From Streptomyces sp. 846.5 (GTDB taxonomy: Bacteria; Actinomycetota; Actinomycetes; Streptomycetales; Streptomycetaceae): a stretch of DNA of 64,000 nucleotides. The DNA lies in assembly GCF_004365705.1 (NCBI RefSeq), contig NZ_SOBN01000001.1, forward strand, positions 3,024,001 to 3,088,000. Direction: 5' to 3'. Each line of letters starts with the position of its first letter. Position 1 is the stretch's first letter. The notes beneath the pieces are model-generated. The model was not told the origin of the DNA and ran no database searches. It worked only from the letters and a program-made list of their open reading frames with translations. The position numbers and the translations under genes are program-made. Shown here piece after piece: positions 26,166-33,997 of this stretch.

Positions 26166-26255
26166 TGGCTGGTCGCGCAGTTCCCCGCGCCCCTAGGTGT
26201 CTGCAACTGGCCCAGTTGCACTTGCCAGGGGCGCGGGGAACTGCGCGACAAGCCA
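26166..26255. repeat. Nested long inverted repeat, bidirectional terminator
   Basis: A 23-bp perfect inverted repeat (26172-26194 / 26227-26249) has its core GGGGCGCGGGGAACTGCGCG on the right arm. TGGCT and AGCCA extend it by five pairs after one mismatch. Inside lies an 8-bp hairpin, TGCAACTG (26202-26209) / CAGTTGCA (26213-26220). It separates convergent genes. The core recurs at 28872-28891 and is, from memory, a very common dispersed intergenic repeat of Streptomyces. Confidence 0.8.
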
Positions 26256-26276
26256 CCTACGGTCCGCACCCGACAA

Positions 26277-26750
26277 TCAAACCGAACCCCGCCGCGCCTC
26301 ACTCGCATCCCGCAACACCCGCATCAGTCCCGCCAACTCCCCCGCCCCCCGCACTCCCAGCGGAGCGAGAAAGTGCTCGCGCAACGCGACCACATGAAGC
26401 CGCTGCGCCTCCTCCCCCACCCGGACCCCTTGGTCCGTGAGCACAACGAAGACCACCCGCCGGTCCTCCGCCGAAACCTGCCGCTCGATCAGACCGGCCC
26501 GCACCATCCGGTCCGCCAGCTTGGTGAAGCCCCCACTGCTCAGTGCAACGTCATGGGCCAGCTGGGTCATCGTCAGCCGCTGCCCCGGCGTCCGCAGCAG
26601 CCGCAGCAGCACCTCGAACCAGGGCCCGGGAATGTCCACTCCGCCGACCGGCCCGACCTGCAGCAACGGAGCCGTCCGCGCGTAGGCCTCGACCACAAGC
26701 CCCCACCAGGTGACCAGTTCCCGGTCGTCCACTGCTGATTCCGCCGCCAT
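26277..26750 (-). CDS. MarR-family transcriptional regulator
   Basis: 157 residues. The winged helix-turn-helix spans about residues 40-115, with RLTMTQLAHDVALSSGGFTK and the wing EDRRVVFVVLTDQG. It probably acts as a dimeric repressor responding to a small aromatic or oxidant ligand. It is divergent from hisN and convergent with the SMR exporter; neither is an obvious target. The short gap to hisN (64 bases) may hold its own operator, but I see no clear palindrome. Confidence 0.82.
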   Translation of the reverse strand: MAAESAVDDRELVTWWGLVVEAYARTAPLLQVGPVGGVDIPGPWFEVLLRLLRTPGQRLTMTQLAHDVALSSGGFTKLADRMVRAGLIERQVSAEDRRVVFVVLTDQGVRVGEEAQRLHVVALREHFLAPLGVRGAGELAGLMRVLRDASEARRGSV

Positions 26751-26814
26751 GCGGCCAGCCTAGAGGTGTGGACGCTGCTGGCCCTGCCCCCTCCTGATCG
26801 TTACTGTGCAGGAC

Positions 26815-27606
26815 ATGCCCGACTACCACGACGATCTCCGCCTCGCCCATGTCCTCGCCGACCACGCCGACTCGGTGACGCTGGAGCGGTTCAAGGCGCT
26901 CGATCTGAAGATCGACACCAAGCCTGACCTGACTCCCGTCAGCGACGCCGACAAGGCCGTCGAGGACCTGCTGCGCAACGACCTCAAGCGGGCCCGCCCG
27001 CGCGACGCGGTGATGGGCGAGGAGTTCGGCAGCACCGGCCACGGCCCGCGCCGCTGGGTGATCGACCCCATCGACGGGACCAAGAACTACATCAGGGGCG
27101 TCCCGGTCTGGGCCACCCTGATCGCGCTGATGGAGCTCGGCGAGGGGGGCGAACGCCCGGTGGTCGGCATGGTCTCCGCCCCCGCCCTGAACCGGCGCTG
27201 GTGGGCCGCGAAGGGCACCGGCGCGTTCACCGGGCGCAGCCTCACCAAGGCGTCCAGGATCCAGGTGTCCGACGTGGCCGGCCTGGAGGACGCCTCCTTC
27301 GCGTACTCCTCGCTCACCGGATGGGAGGAGCGGGGCCGTCTCGACGCCTTCCTCGACCTCTCCCGCACCGTCTGGCGCACCCGCGCCTACGGGGACTTCT
27401 GGCCCTACATGATGGTGGCCGAGGGCTCCGTGGACATCTGCGCCGAGCCCGAGCTCAGCCTCTGGGACATGGCCGCGACCTGCGTCATCGTCGAGGAGGC
27501 CGGCGGCCGCTTCACCGGTCTCGACGGCGTGCCGGGCGTCCACAGCGGCAACGCCGCCGCCTCCAACGGCCTGCTGCACGGAGAGCTGCTGCAGCGCCTG
27601 GGCTGA
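26815..27606 (+). CDS. hisN: Histidinol-phosphate phosphatase, inositol monophosphatase family
   Basis: 263 residues from the ATG at 26815; a GTG at 26806 is also in frame. The metal-binding motifs GEEFG, WVIDPIDGTKNYIRG and SLWDMAATCVIVEEAGG are complete. In actinomycetes this branch is HisN, which makes histidinol from its phosphate. It stands alone, away from the other his genes, as is usual. Inositol-phosphate activity is the alternative. Confidence 0.87.
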   Translation: MPDYHDDLRLAHVLADHADSVTLERFKALDLKIDTKPDLTPVSDADKAVEDLLRNDLKRARPRDAVMGEEFGSTGHGPRRWVIDPIDGTKNYIRGVPVWATLIALMELGEGGERPVVGMVSAPALNRRWWAAKGTGAFTGRSLTKASRIQVSDVAGLEDASFAYSSLTGWEERGRLDAFLDLSRTVWRTRAYGDFWPYMMVAEGSVDICAEPELSLWDMAATCVIVEEAGGRFTGLDGVPGVHSGNAAASNGLLHGELLQRLG

Positions 27607-27693
27607 CCCCGGCGGAACCATCCGCCCGCCGCGTGACGTTGCCCAGGTACGGTTTGGAGTGTTCTTTACCTTCCACTGCCTGGAGGCTCACCG

Positions 27694-28380
27694 GTGTCCT
27701 GGATCAGCGACCATCTGCTGGCGCTCAACGGCACCCTGGTGCTGCTGGCGGTCTTCCTGCTGCCGGCCCTGGAGTCCTCTGTCTTCCTCGGCTTCGTGAT
27801 CCCCGGCGAGACCGCCGTGGTGATCGGCGGGGTCACCGCCTACAACGGCAGGACCGCACTGTGGGCGGTGATCGCGGTCGCCATCGCCGGCGCGATCATC
27901 GGCGACAGCATCGGCTACGCGGTCGGCAAGCGCTGGGGGGACAGCCTGCTGGGCCGGATCCCGCACCGGCTGATCAAGCCGGCCCATGTCCGGCAGAGCA
28001 AGGACATGATCGCCCGGCTGGGCGGCCGGGCGGTCTTCGCCGGGCGCTTCGCCGCGGCGCTCCGCGCCCTGGTCCCGGGCCTGTGCGGGGTCTCCGACAT
28101 GCGGTACCGCACCTTCGCCCTGTGGAACGTGCTCGGCGGGGCCTTCTGGGCCACCGGCTTCGTCCTGCTCGGCTACTTCGCCGGCGCGGGCTGGCACCAG
28201 GTCGAGCACTACGCCAGCCTGGCCAGCTGGATCTTCGTCGGCGTCATCGTGGTCGCCGTCGGCGCCCTGCTCTACCTCAAGCACCGCGCCGAGAAGCGCT
28301 CCGCCTCCCGCTTCGAGGAGACCGCTGAGGCCGATGAGGCACATGAGGCAGTTCTTGACGCACCGCAGCACACTAATTAG
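27694..28380 (+). CDS. DedA-family membrane protein
   Basis: 228 residues with four to five membrane segments and the DedA core GxFxxxxxP(G/x)E region (GFVIPGETAVVIGG) and FAGRFAAALRALVPGLCG. DedA proteins flip undecaprenyl phosphate or phospholipids and support envelope homeostasis. GTG start at 27694 with GGAGG about ten bases upstream. The last 30 residues are hydrophilic and acidic. No operon partner is evident. Confidence 0.85.
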   Translation: MSWISDHLLALNGTLVLLAVFLLPALESSVFLGFVIPGETAVVIGGVTAYNGRTALWAVIAVAIAGAIIGDSIGYAVGKRWGDSLLGRIPHRLIKPAHVRQSKDMIARLGGRAVFAGRFAAALRALVPGLCGVSDMRYRTFALWNVLGGAFWATGFVLLGYFAGAGWHQVEHYASLASWIFVGVIVVAVGALLYLKHRAEKRSASRFEETAEADEAHEAVLDAPQHTN

Positions 28381-28409
28381 ATCGAGTCCAAATCAGTACG
28401 TCCACTAAC

Positions 28410-28439
28410 TTCAAACCTGCTCCGACCTCCTGTTATCCT
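28410..28439 (+). promoter_or_regulatory. Candidate promoter giving a leaderless fur-family mRNA
   Basis: TTCAAA (28410-28415) and TATCCT (28434-28439) are 18 bases apart. The expected start point, seven bases beyond, coincides with the ATG at 28447, and there is no Shine-Dalgarno sequence before that ATG. Leaderless mRNAs are common in actinomycetes. Confidence 0.5.
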
Positions 28440-28446
28440 TCCGGGT

Positions 28447-28860
28447 ATGAGCGACCTGCTGGAACGACTCCGGGATCGAGGCTGGCGGCTCACCTCGCAG
28501 CGGCGAGTCGTGGCCCAGGTGCTCGACGGAGACCATGTGCACTTCACCGCTGACGAGATCCACGCCCGCGCGGTCGAGCTGCTGCCGGAGATCAGCAGGG
28601 CGACGGTCTACAACACCCTCGGCGAGCTGGTGAGCCTGGGCGAGGTGCTGGAGGTCAGCACCGACGGCCGGGCCAAGCGCTACGACCCCAACGCCCACCA
28701 CGCCCACCAGCACCTGGTCTGCTCCTCCTGCGGCTCGATCCGCGACGTCCACCCCACCGACGACCCGATCGCCGCCCTCCCTCCAGCGGAACGTTTCGGC
28801 TTCACCATCTCCGCCGTAGAAGTCACCTACCGAGGCCTCTGCCCCAACTGCGCCCCGTAG
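28447..28860 (+). CDS. Fur-family metal- or peroxide-responsive regulator
   Basis: 137 residues. The winged helix (about residues 1-80) contains HFTADEIHARA and ISRATVYNTLGELV; the C-terminal domain has HHAHQHLVCSSCG and CPNC, giving the regulatory His cluster and the structural zinc site of two CxxC motifs. It could be a PerR/CatR, Zur or Nur type; sequence by eye does not separate them. No target such as a catalase is adjacent. The mRNA is probably leaderless. Confidence 0.85.
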   Translation: MSDLLERLRDRGWRLTSQRRVVAQVLDGDHVHFTADEIHARAVELLPEISRATVYNTLGELVSLGEVLEVSTDGRAKRYDPNAHHAHQHLVCSSCGSIRDVHPTDDPIAALPPAERFGFTISAVEVTYRGLCPNCAP

Positions 28861-28870
28861 GGGCGTATTC

Positions 28871-28891
28871 AGGGGCGCGGGGAACTGCGCG
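28871..28891. repeat. Dispersed Streptomyces-type intergenic repeat, single arm
   Basis: Contains the 20-mer GGGGCGCGGGGAACTGCGCG (28872-28891), identical to the right arm of the inverted repeat at 26227-26249. It lies between two convergent genes (fur-family and SEL1 gene) and probably helps end transcription. A partial inverted copy, GCGCAATCCCC at 28920-28930, could pair with it. Confidence 0.65.
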
Positions 28892-28947
28892 GCCAACCCC
28901 CCACCCACCAGCACGGTTGCGCAATCCCCAGCCCCACCCCGCCCGGG

Positions 28948-30921
28948 TTAAGCCGTCAAATCCGCCCGCAACGCCTCAATCAGTCGCACCGCCCGCTCAG
29001 TAACACTCCCCGGCCCGTACTCCGCAGCCCGCTCGCACCACCGATGCGCCTGCGCCAGCTCCCCCCGCCGCGCCGCCACCAGCCCAAGCCGAAGCGCCGC
29101 CCGCCCATGCCCCGCATCGGCCGCCCGGGTGTACCAGAGCATCGCCTCCGACTCGCTCCCCTCCCGCGCCAGCAGCAGCCCCAGGTTGAACGCCGCACTG
29201 CGGCTCCCCCCTTCCGCCGCCCTGCGGTACCACTGCTCCGCCGTCACGGTGTCGCCCCGCTCCGCCGCGCGCACCCCCACCCGGACCTGCGCGCGCCCGT
29301 GCCCGGCCTCGGCCGCCATCGCGTACCAGCGGTCGACCTCCTCGTCGAACCGCTCCTCCGCGGCCCGCTCCAGCAGCACCGCCAGCCGGAAGGCCGCCTC
29401 GGCCGACCCCCGCTCCGCCGCCTGCCGGTACCTCGTGGCCGCTGCAGAAACGTCTCCGCGCCGCTCCTTGGCGACGGCGAGCTGCAGCGCGGCCTCGGCG
29501 TGCCCCTGCCCGGCCGCGCGGGCGTACCACTCCTGTGCGTCGTGCTGCTCCCCACGGCCGGCGTGCAGGATTCCCAGGTTGAAGGCCGCGTCCACGCTCC
29601 CGGCCTCGGCCGCCTTGGAGAACCACGGCTCGGCGCCGGGGGTGTCCCCCCGCTGCAGCAGCATCACCGCCAGCGCGTTGCTGGCCTCCCGGTGCCCGGC
29701 GTAGGCCGCGCGCCGGTACCACTGCTCGGCCTGGGCCTCCCGGCCCTCCGCCGCGCACAGCAGCCCCAGGTTGAAGGCGCCGTTGTGGTCCCCGGCCTCC
29801 AGCGCGGCGCGGTACCACTGCTCGGCCATGTCGGTCTCGCCCCAGGAGGCGTGCAGCGCGCCCAGCGCGTTGGCGGCGTTGCCGTCGCCGGCCTCGGCGG
29901 CCTCGCGCCACCAGTCGGCCGCGGCGACCTCGTCCCCGCCGTCGCGCAGCAGGAAGCCCAGGGCGCACGCCGCCCGGGGCTCGCCGCCCTGCGCGGACTG
30001 CCGGTACCAGCGCGCGGCCTCGTCGCGCTCGCCGCGCCGCTCCAGCTGGATGCCGAGCCGCAGCGCCGCGCGGGCGTGGCCGCGCGCCGCCGCCTGGCGG
30101 TACCACTGCTCGGCCCCCTCGCCCTCCTTGGTGGTCTCCTTGAGCCGGCCGAGACGGTACGCGGCCTCCCGGTGCCCGGTCTCCGCCGCGGCGCGGAACC
30201 AGCGCTCGGCGCGGACCGTCTCCCTGCGGTGCTCCAGCAGGTCCGCCAGGGCGTAGGCGCCACCGGTGTGGCCCTGCTCGGCGGCCTGGTGCAGCCAGTA
30301 CTCGGAGCCCGGCTCGTCCCCGTGGTCGCGGAGGTGGAGGCCCAGGGCGTGCGCCGCCGGAGCGCTGCCGGCGACCGCGGCGGCACGCCACCACTGCGCG
30401 GCCTCCTCGCGGTGGCCGCGCTGGTGCAGCAGGACGCCCAGGTTGTTGGCCCCGGCCCTGATGCCGGAGGCGGCGGCGCGACGGAGGTAGGGCTCGGCGT
30501 CGTCCGGGTCCCCCCGGCGCAGCAGCATCGCGCCGAGCAGGCTGCTCGCGGCGGGGTCCTCCTCGGCGGCCAGCCGGTAGCGGGCCTCCAGCGCCGCCTC
30601 CTCCTGCGCCTCCAGGGCGGACTCGAAGGTGCGGAAGTCCGACTCGTCGTCCCCGGAAGCCGCCCCGAACCCGTTCGTGTCAGGGGCGGCGGCGTCCTGA
30701 ACGGCGTCTTGAACAGCGCCGTCAGGGACGCGCTGCTCCGCTTCGGGGACGCGTTGCAGGGGCAGCCGTCCGACCTGCGGGTCGTCCTGATCGACGCCCG
30801 CTCCTCCTCCAGCGACTACCGACATGTCGACTCCTGCGTCAGCCGGATTCCTGGGCATCCCTGGTACGCATCGGAGCTGACGGCCGATTTCCGGCCACGC
30901 ACCGTCCCCCATGGGGTTCAT
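28948..30921 (-). CDS. Large SEL1/TPR-repeat protein
   Basis: 657 residues from the ATG at 30921 (MNPMGDGAW); the start is uncertain because upstream in-frame codons exist and no strong ribosome site is seen. After an Asp/Glu/Ala-rich N-terminus of about 110 residues, roughly fifteen SEL1-like repeats of 36 residues run to the C-terminus, each with the core (A)(E/Q)WY(R/x)xAAExGHxxAAxxLG. No signal peptide or membrane helix. Such solenoids act as scaffolds. Conserved in Streptomyces near this locus, function unknown. Confidence 0.75.
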   Translation of the reverse strand: MNPMGDGAWPEIGRQLRCVPGMPRNPADAGVDMSVVAGGGAGVDQDDPQVGRLPLQRVPEAEQRVPDGAVQDAVQDAAAPDTNGFGAASGDDESDFRTFESALEAQEEAALEARYRLAAEEDPAASSLLGAMLLRRGDPDDAEPYLRRAAASGIRAGANNLGVLLHQRGHREEAAQWWRAAAVAGSAPAAHALGLHLRDHGDEPGSEYWLHQAAEQGHTGGAYALADLLEHRRETVRAERWFRAAAETGHREAAYRLGRLKETTKEGEGAEQWYRQAAARGHARAALRLGIQLERRGERDEAARWYRQSAQGGEPRAACALGFLLRDGGDEVAAADWWREAAEAGDGNAANALGALHASWGETDMAEQWYRAALEAGDHNGAFNLGLLCAAEGREAQAEQWYRRAAYAGHREASNALAVMLLQRGDTPGAEPWFSKAAEAGSVDAAFNLGILHAGRGEQHDAQEWYARAAGQGHAEAALQLAVAKERRGDVSAAATRYRQAAERGSAEAAFRLAVLLERAAEERFDEEVDRWYAMAAEAGHGRAQVRVGVRAAERGDTVTAEQWYRRAAEGGSRSAAFNLGLLLAREGSESEAMLWYTRAADAGHGRAALRLGLVAARRGELAQAHRWCERAAEYGPGSVTERAVRLIEALRADLTA

Positions 30922-30986
30922 CGTCGCACCACCCGCAACCCGCGTACACCTGGTATACCCCAGCCGATGAGGTAACTTCAGCGCTT

Positions 30987-31002
30987 TGTCGATATCGCGA
31001 CA
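30987..31002. promoter_or_regulatory. Palindrome upstream of the SEL1 gene
   Basis: TGTCG-ATATCG-CGACA (30987-31002) has perfect 5-bp arms and an AT-rich centre, 66-81 bases upstream of the SEL1 start. It may be an operator; no regulator can be named. The rest of 30922-31280 is non-coding, noticeably richer in A+T than the surroundings, and shows no gene that I can support. Confidence 0.35.
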
Positions 31003-31280
31003 CATCAACCTCGCACAGTCGCCGCCGGGGCTCGGTGCTGACTCCGCCACAACGGCGCGGCAGCTGCCCCTCGGGGCCCAGTCTCCCCACTCGGGGCGGC
31101 AATAGACAGACCGTCAGATTCCCTACCGGATCGGACGATTGAAGCGACAACCAGATTGCCGTACGGGTCCCGTCCGGCCCACAGCGACCCCCTCGGCACC
31201 TTATTCCTTCGTCCCCTCCGCGCCGATCACCCGTAGGAGTGAGACGTACGACACACCGTCAGATATGCCGCTACGACGTG

Positions 31281-31315
31281 CAGGAGGCCCGGTGCGCTAT
31301 GCACCGGGCCTCCTG
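31281..31315 (-). terminator. Terminator of the second initiator tRNA gene
   Basis: Perfect 15-bp stem: CAGGAGGCCCGGTGC (31281-31295) / GCACCGGGCCTCCTG (31301-31315), loop 5 nt. It begins 9 bases beyond the 3' end of the tRNA at 31324. Confidence 0.8.
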
Positions 31316-31323
31316 ACAAGGAG

Positions 31324-31397
31324 TAGCGGGGACAGGATTTGAACCTGCGACCTCTGGGTTATGAGCCCAGCGAGCTACCGAGCTGCTCCACCCCGCG
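31324..31397 (-). tRNA. Initiator tRNA-fMet (CAT), copy 2
   Basis: 74 nt, anticodon CAT in the loop CTCATAA. The anticodon stem has three consecutive G-C pairs (GGG/CCC), and the acceptor position 1-72 is an unpaired C-U, both marks of an initiator tRNA. CCA is not encoded. The sequence is identical to the copy at 31507-31580. Transcribed leftward, with a terminator at 31281-31315. Confidence 0.93.
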
Positions 31398-31410
31398 TCG
31401 TTGTGCCCTC

Positions 31411-31440
31411 ACCCTAGATCACCGGCGACCGGCACCGCAA
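31411..31440 (-). promoter_or_regulatory. Candidate promoter of initiator tRNA copy 2
   Basis: On the minus strand TTGCGG (31440-31435) and TAGGGT (31416-31411) are separated by 18 bases, 13 bases before the tRNA 5' end. This would let copy 2 be expressed independently after the terminator of copy 1. Confidence 0.5.
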
Positions 31441-31466
31441 ATCACTTCGCGGCCGAGCGAAAGCGA

Positions 31467-31495
31467 AAGGCCCGGTGCGCTGTGCACCGGGCCTT
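31467..31495 (-). terminator. Terminator of the first initiator tRNA gene
   Basis: AAGGCCCGGTGC (31467-31478) pairs perfectly with GCACCGGGCCTT (31484-31495), loop 5 nt. The core is the same as in the terminator at 31281-31315, showing that tRNA and terminator were duplicated together. Confidence 0.8.
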
Positions 31496-31506
31496 CCGAC
31501 AAGGAG

Positions 31507-31580
31507 TAGCGGGGACAGGATTTGAACCTGCGACCTCTGGGTTATGAGCCCAGCGAGCTACCGAGCTGCTCCACCCCGCG
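31507..31580 (-). tRNA. Initiator tRNA-fMet (CAT), copy 1
   Basis: 74 nt, identical to the copy at 31324-31397, with anticodon CAT, the GGG/CCC anticodon stem and the C-U mismatch at 1-72. CCA is not encoded. It lies 68 bases downstream of the truncated UPF0182 gene. A TACGGT hexamer at about 31594-31599 (minus strand) may be its -10 element. Confidence 0.93.
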
Positions 31581-31648
31581 TCGTTGTGTCCTCACCGTAG
31601 CACGGGGTGACCCGGCCCGAAGAATCCCTGCTCACACCGCAGATGCGC

Positions 31649-33226
31649 TCAGCTGCCGGTGCCCAGCATGTGCTGCTGGAGCACAAAGAGTTCCTGCGGG
31701 TAGCGCAGCTCGGACCGCAGGCCGTCGACGATCGTGGCGTAGGGCCGGACTGTGCCGGGGAAGGCCCGCATCCAGGTCCGCAGCACCGGGTCCACGGTGT
31801 CCCACTGGTAGAGGGCCACCGCCCCGGTCGACACGTCGACGGTGGCCTTGACCGAGTCGCGGATGTAGTCGACCGCACCGCCGCCCATCGCAGTTCCGGC
31901 CCGCGCGGCGAAGGGATAGCTGTCGCTGGTCGTGTAGCCGTCCACCACCCACTCGGTCCGGCCGCCCACGGTGACCTGGTACGGGTCCGCGCCGGTACGG
32001 AGCCAGGGAGCGACCGCCTGCACCCGCTGCCGCGCGTCCTCGGCAGCCACCGGCACCTTCGCCGCCGTCTCCGAGGACGACGCCCCGGACGGACCGGTGG
32101 AGGGGGAGGCGGACGGGGACGCCTGCAGCAGCGCCCCGGCCCGGGGCGCGGCCGCCGCGACATAGCCGCTCATGCCGTACGCGGCTGCCGTGGCCGCGCT
32201 GTTCCGCGCCGCGTACGGCGCCTCCTTGGCCTGCTCGTCCGGCATGACCTGGAACTGCTGCACCAGGGCCGGGCAGACTGAGCCGATCAGCACCGAGGAG
32301 AAGGCCATCAGCGCCAGCCCGGCCAGCGGCAGCGCCCAGGTCCGGCGCAGCGGGGTCGCCAGGAACAGCACCGCGCAGATGACCGCGATCCCGCACATCA
32401 CCGCCTTGGCCGGCAGCACCGCGTTGGCCTCGGTGTAGCCGACGCCGTTCCAGCCGCCGGCCGCCCGGTCCGCCCCGGCCTTCACCGCCAGCGAGTAGCG
32501 GTCCAGCCAGTAGGCGACCGCCTTCAGGCCCACCAGCAGGCCGAGCAGCACCCCCAGATGGCTCTGGGCCGGGTAGGACAGCAGCCGGCCGGGCCCCTGC
32601 GTCCTGATCCCGCCGTACAGGTAGTGCACCAGCGCGGCGGTGAGCGCCGAGACCGCCAGCGCGACCAGGCCGAAGTCGACCAGGAAGCGGTACCAGGGGA
32701 GTTGGAAGACGTAGAAGGAGAGGTCCCGGTGGAACTGCGGGTCGGTGCTGCCGAAGGAGGTGCTGTTGGCCGCCGCCAGCCAGGTCTTCCAGGCGGCCGC
32801 GGCCGCCGCGCCCGCGACCAGCCCGGGCAGCATGGCCACGGCCACCAGCGCCCAGGCCCGGTGCCGGGCCACCGAGGTCCGGTAGCGCTCGAGATGCCGC
32901 TGCTCGAAGGACATGGCGCTCAACGGCGGGCGCAGCCGGTACGCCAGCCAGGCGTTCAGCGCGGTCGCCAGGGCCATCAGCAGGCCGAAGGCCACGAAGA
33001 GCATGCTCTGGGTCCGCAGCCGGACCGAGTAGACGCTGGAGAAGCCGACCGACCGGTACCAGACCCGTCCGGTCCACAGGTCGAAGGCGATCAGGGCCAG
33101 CAGGAACATCAGCAGCAGCACGAACAGGGTCCCCAGCAGCAACCGGGCAGCCGAGCGCGCGCCGGTACGTCCACGAAGGACGCCCGGCGGCCGACAGCCG
33201 CCGTGGTCGGGCATCTGGAAGACCAA
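31649..33226 (-). CDS. Short UPF0182-family membrane protein with internal and C-terminal deletions
   Basis: 525 residues from a TTG at 33226 (TGAGGTG upstream, matching the family start ..FQMPDHGG); a GTG at 33235 is possible. The first 330 residues contain the usual seven membrane helices (for example RPPLSAMSFEQRHLERYR and KAVAYWLDRYSLAVK). After NEQ/DEQAKEAPYAARN the sequence jumps, via a Pro/Ser-rich linker, to the late family block RQRVQAVAPWL...VDGYTTS...YIRDSVKATVD, then stops at LFVLQQHMLG. Family members have about 990 residues, so about 200 internal and 300 C-terminal residues are missing. The frame is intact, so it may be a functional short form. Confidence 0.75.
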   Translation of the reverse strand: MVFQMPDHGGCRPPGVLRGRTGARSAARLLLGTLFVLLLMFLLALIAFDLWTGRVWYRSVGFSSVYSVRLRTQSMLFVAFGLLMALATALNAWLAYRLRPPLSAMSFEQRHLERYRTSVARHRAWALVAVAMLPGLVAGAAAAAAWKTWLAAANSTSFGSTDPQFHRDLSFYVFQLPWYRFLVDFGLVALAVSALTAALVHYLYGGIRTQGPGRLLSYPAQSHLGVLLGLLVGLKAVAYWLDRYSLAVKAGADRAAGGWNGVGYTEANAVLPAKAVMCGIAVICAVLFLATPLRRTWALPLAGLALMAFSSVLIGSVCPALVQQFQVMPDEQAKEAPYAARNSAATAAAYGMSGYVAAAAPRAGALLQASPSASPSTGPSGASSSETAAKVPVAAEDARQRVQAVAPWLRTGADPYQVTVGGRTEWVVDGYTTSDSYPFAARAGTAMGGGAVDYIRDSVKATVDVSTGAVALYQWDTVDPVLRTWMRAFPGTVRPYATIVDGLRSELRYPQELFVLQQHMLGTGS

Positions 33227-33378
33227 CGCACGCACCTCACGACAGTGGTTCCAACCGGGCGCGGCGGGAGCAGCACCCCAGAAGGCAACTGAACGGACCC
33301 GCCTTCTGGTTCCCGGCCGCTGCTGCGGACGGGTCTCCGTGATGAGGTCGTTGCCTCCGGCGTGTGAGGATGGATGCC

Positions 33379-33930
33379 ATGTCGGAAACCCTCGAGGAGA
33401 GCCTTCCTCCCGCCGCCCGCCCGATCACCCGCGCCGTCCTGGAGATCGACGAGTACGCCGCCGGTCTCGGCTGGGACCAGCCCGCGCGCCTGTTCGCGCT
33501 GGTGGACACCGCCGCGCTGCTGAAGAACGAGCCGAGTCTGGCCCGCCAGCTGGGCCTGGAGCCGGGCACCACGGACCAGTTCACCCCGATCGAGCAGGAC
33601 GAGGTGCCCAAGGGCACCCCGCTGGACACCTTCCTGGGCACCATCGCCTGGCCCGACGCGGTCGCCGGCTGCGCACTGGTGGTGGAGCGGCTGATCCTGC
33701 CGCCGACCGCCGAGGCCAAGCTGCCGGAGGGCGTGTCGGAGAAGGAGCTCACCGCCTGGGTCGCCAAGCACCCGGAGCGGCAGGAGGTCCGGATGACCGT
33801 CGCGGTGCTGCGGGACGGCACCAGGGAGACGGCGCTGCGGCTGCGCCAGAAGGACTCCGCGCGCGAGGTGCTGACCGGCCCCGCCCTGGTGCCCGGGCTG
33901 GCCGAGGCGCTGCTCACCACCTTCGCCTGA
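33379..33930 (+). CDS. PPA1309-family conserved actinobacterial protein
   Basis: 183 residues; ATG at 33379 with AGGA eight bases upstream. A soluble protein lacking signal peptide and membrane helices, with conserved stretches RPITRAVLEIDEYAAGLGWDQPARLFALVDT and GTIAWPDAVAGCALVVERL (shown here in parts). The family is widespread in actinobacteria next to the PDZ/Lon-like protease and UPF0182 genes, but no function is known. It is divergent from the UPF0182 gene across 152 bases. Confidence 0.75.
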   Translation: MSETLEESLPPAARPITRAVLEIDEYAAGLGWDQPARLFALVDTAALLKNEPSLARQLGLEPGTTDQFTPIEQDEVPKGTPLDTFLGTIAWPDAVAGCALVVERLILPPTAEAKLPEGVSEKELTAWVAKHPERQEVRMTVAVLRDGTRETALRLRQKDSAREVLTGPALVPGLAEALLTTFA

Positions 33931-33942
33931 GCCGCCGGCGAG

Positions 33943-33997
33943 CTGCCCGCCTGCCCGCGTACCCGCCTGCGCGGTGCTACTTGCTGCAGGCGGGCAG
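33943..33997. terminator. Possible bidirectional terminator
   Basis: CTGCCCGCCTGC (33943-33954) pairs perfectly with GCAGGCGGGCAG (33986-33997) across a 31-nt loop. The right arm lies in the last codons of the PDZ protease gene. It would serve both convergent genes. Confidence 0.4.

Noticed and set aside
30922-31280. Short frames in the A+T-richer region before the SEL1 gene
   Set aside because: No frame has a ribosome site or plausible protein; composition suggests control DNA.
31281-31580. Duplicated tRNA region as a phage attachment site or integrated element
   Set aside because: The repeats are full tRNA genes with terminators and no integrase, excisionase or foreign DNA lies next to them.
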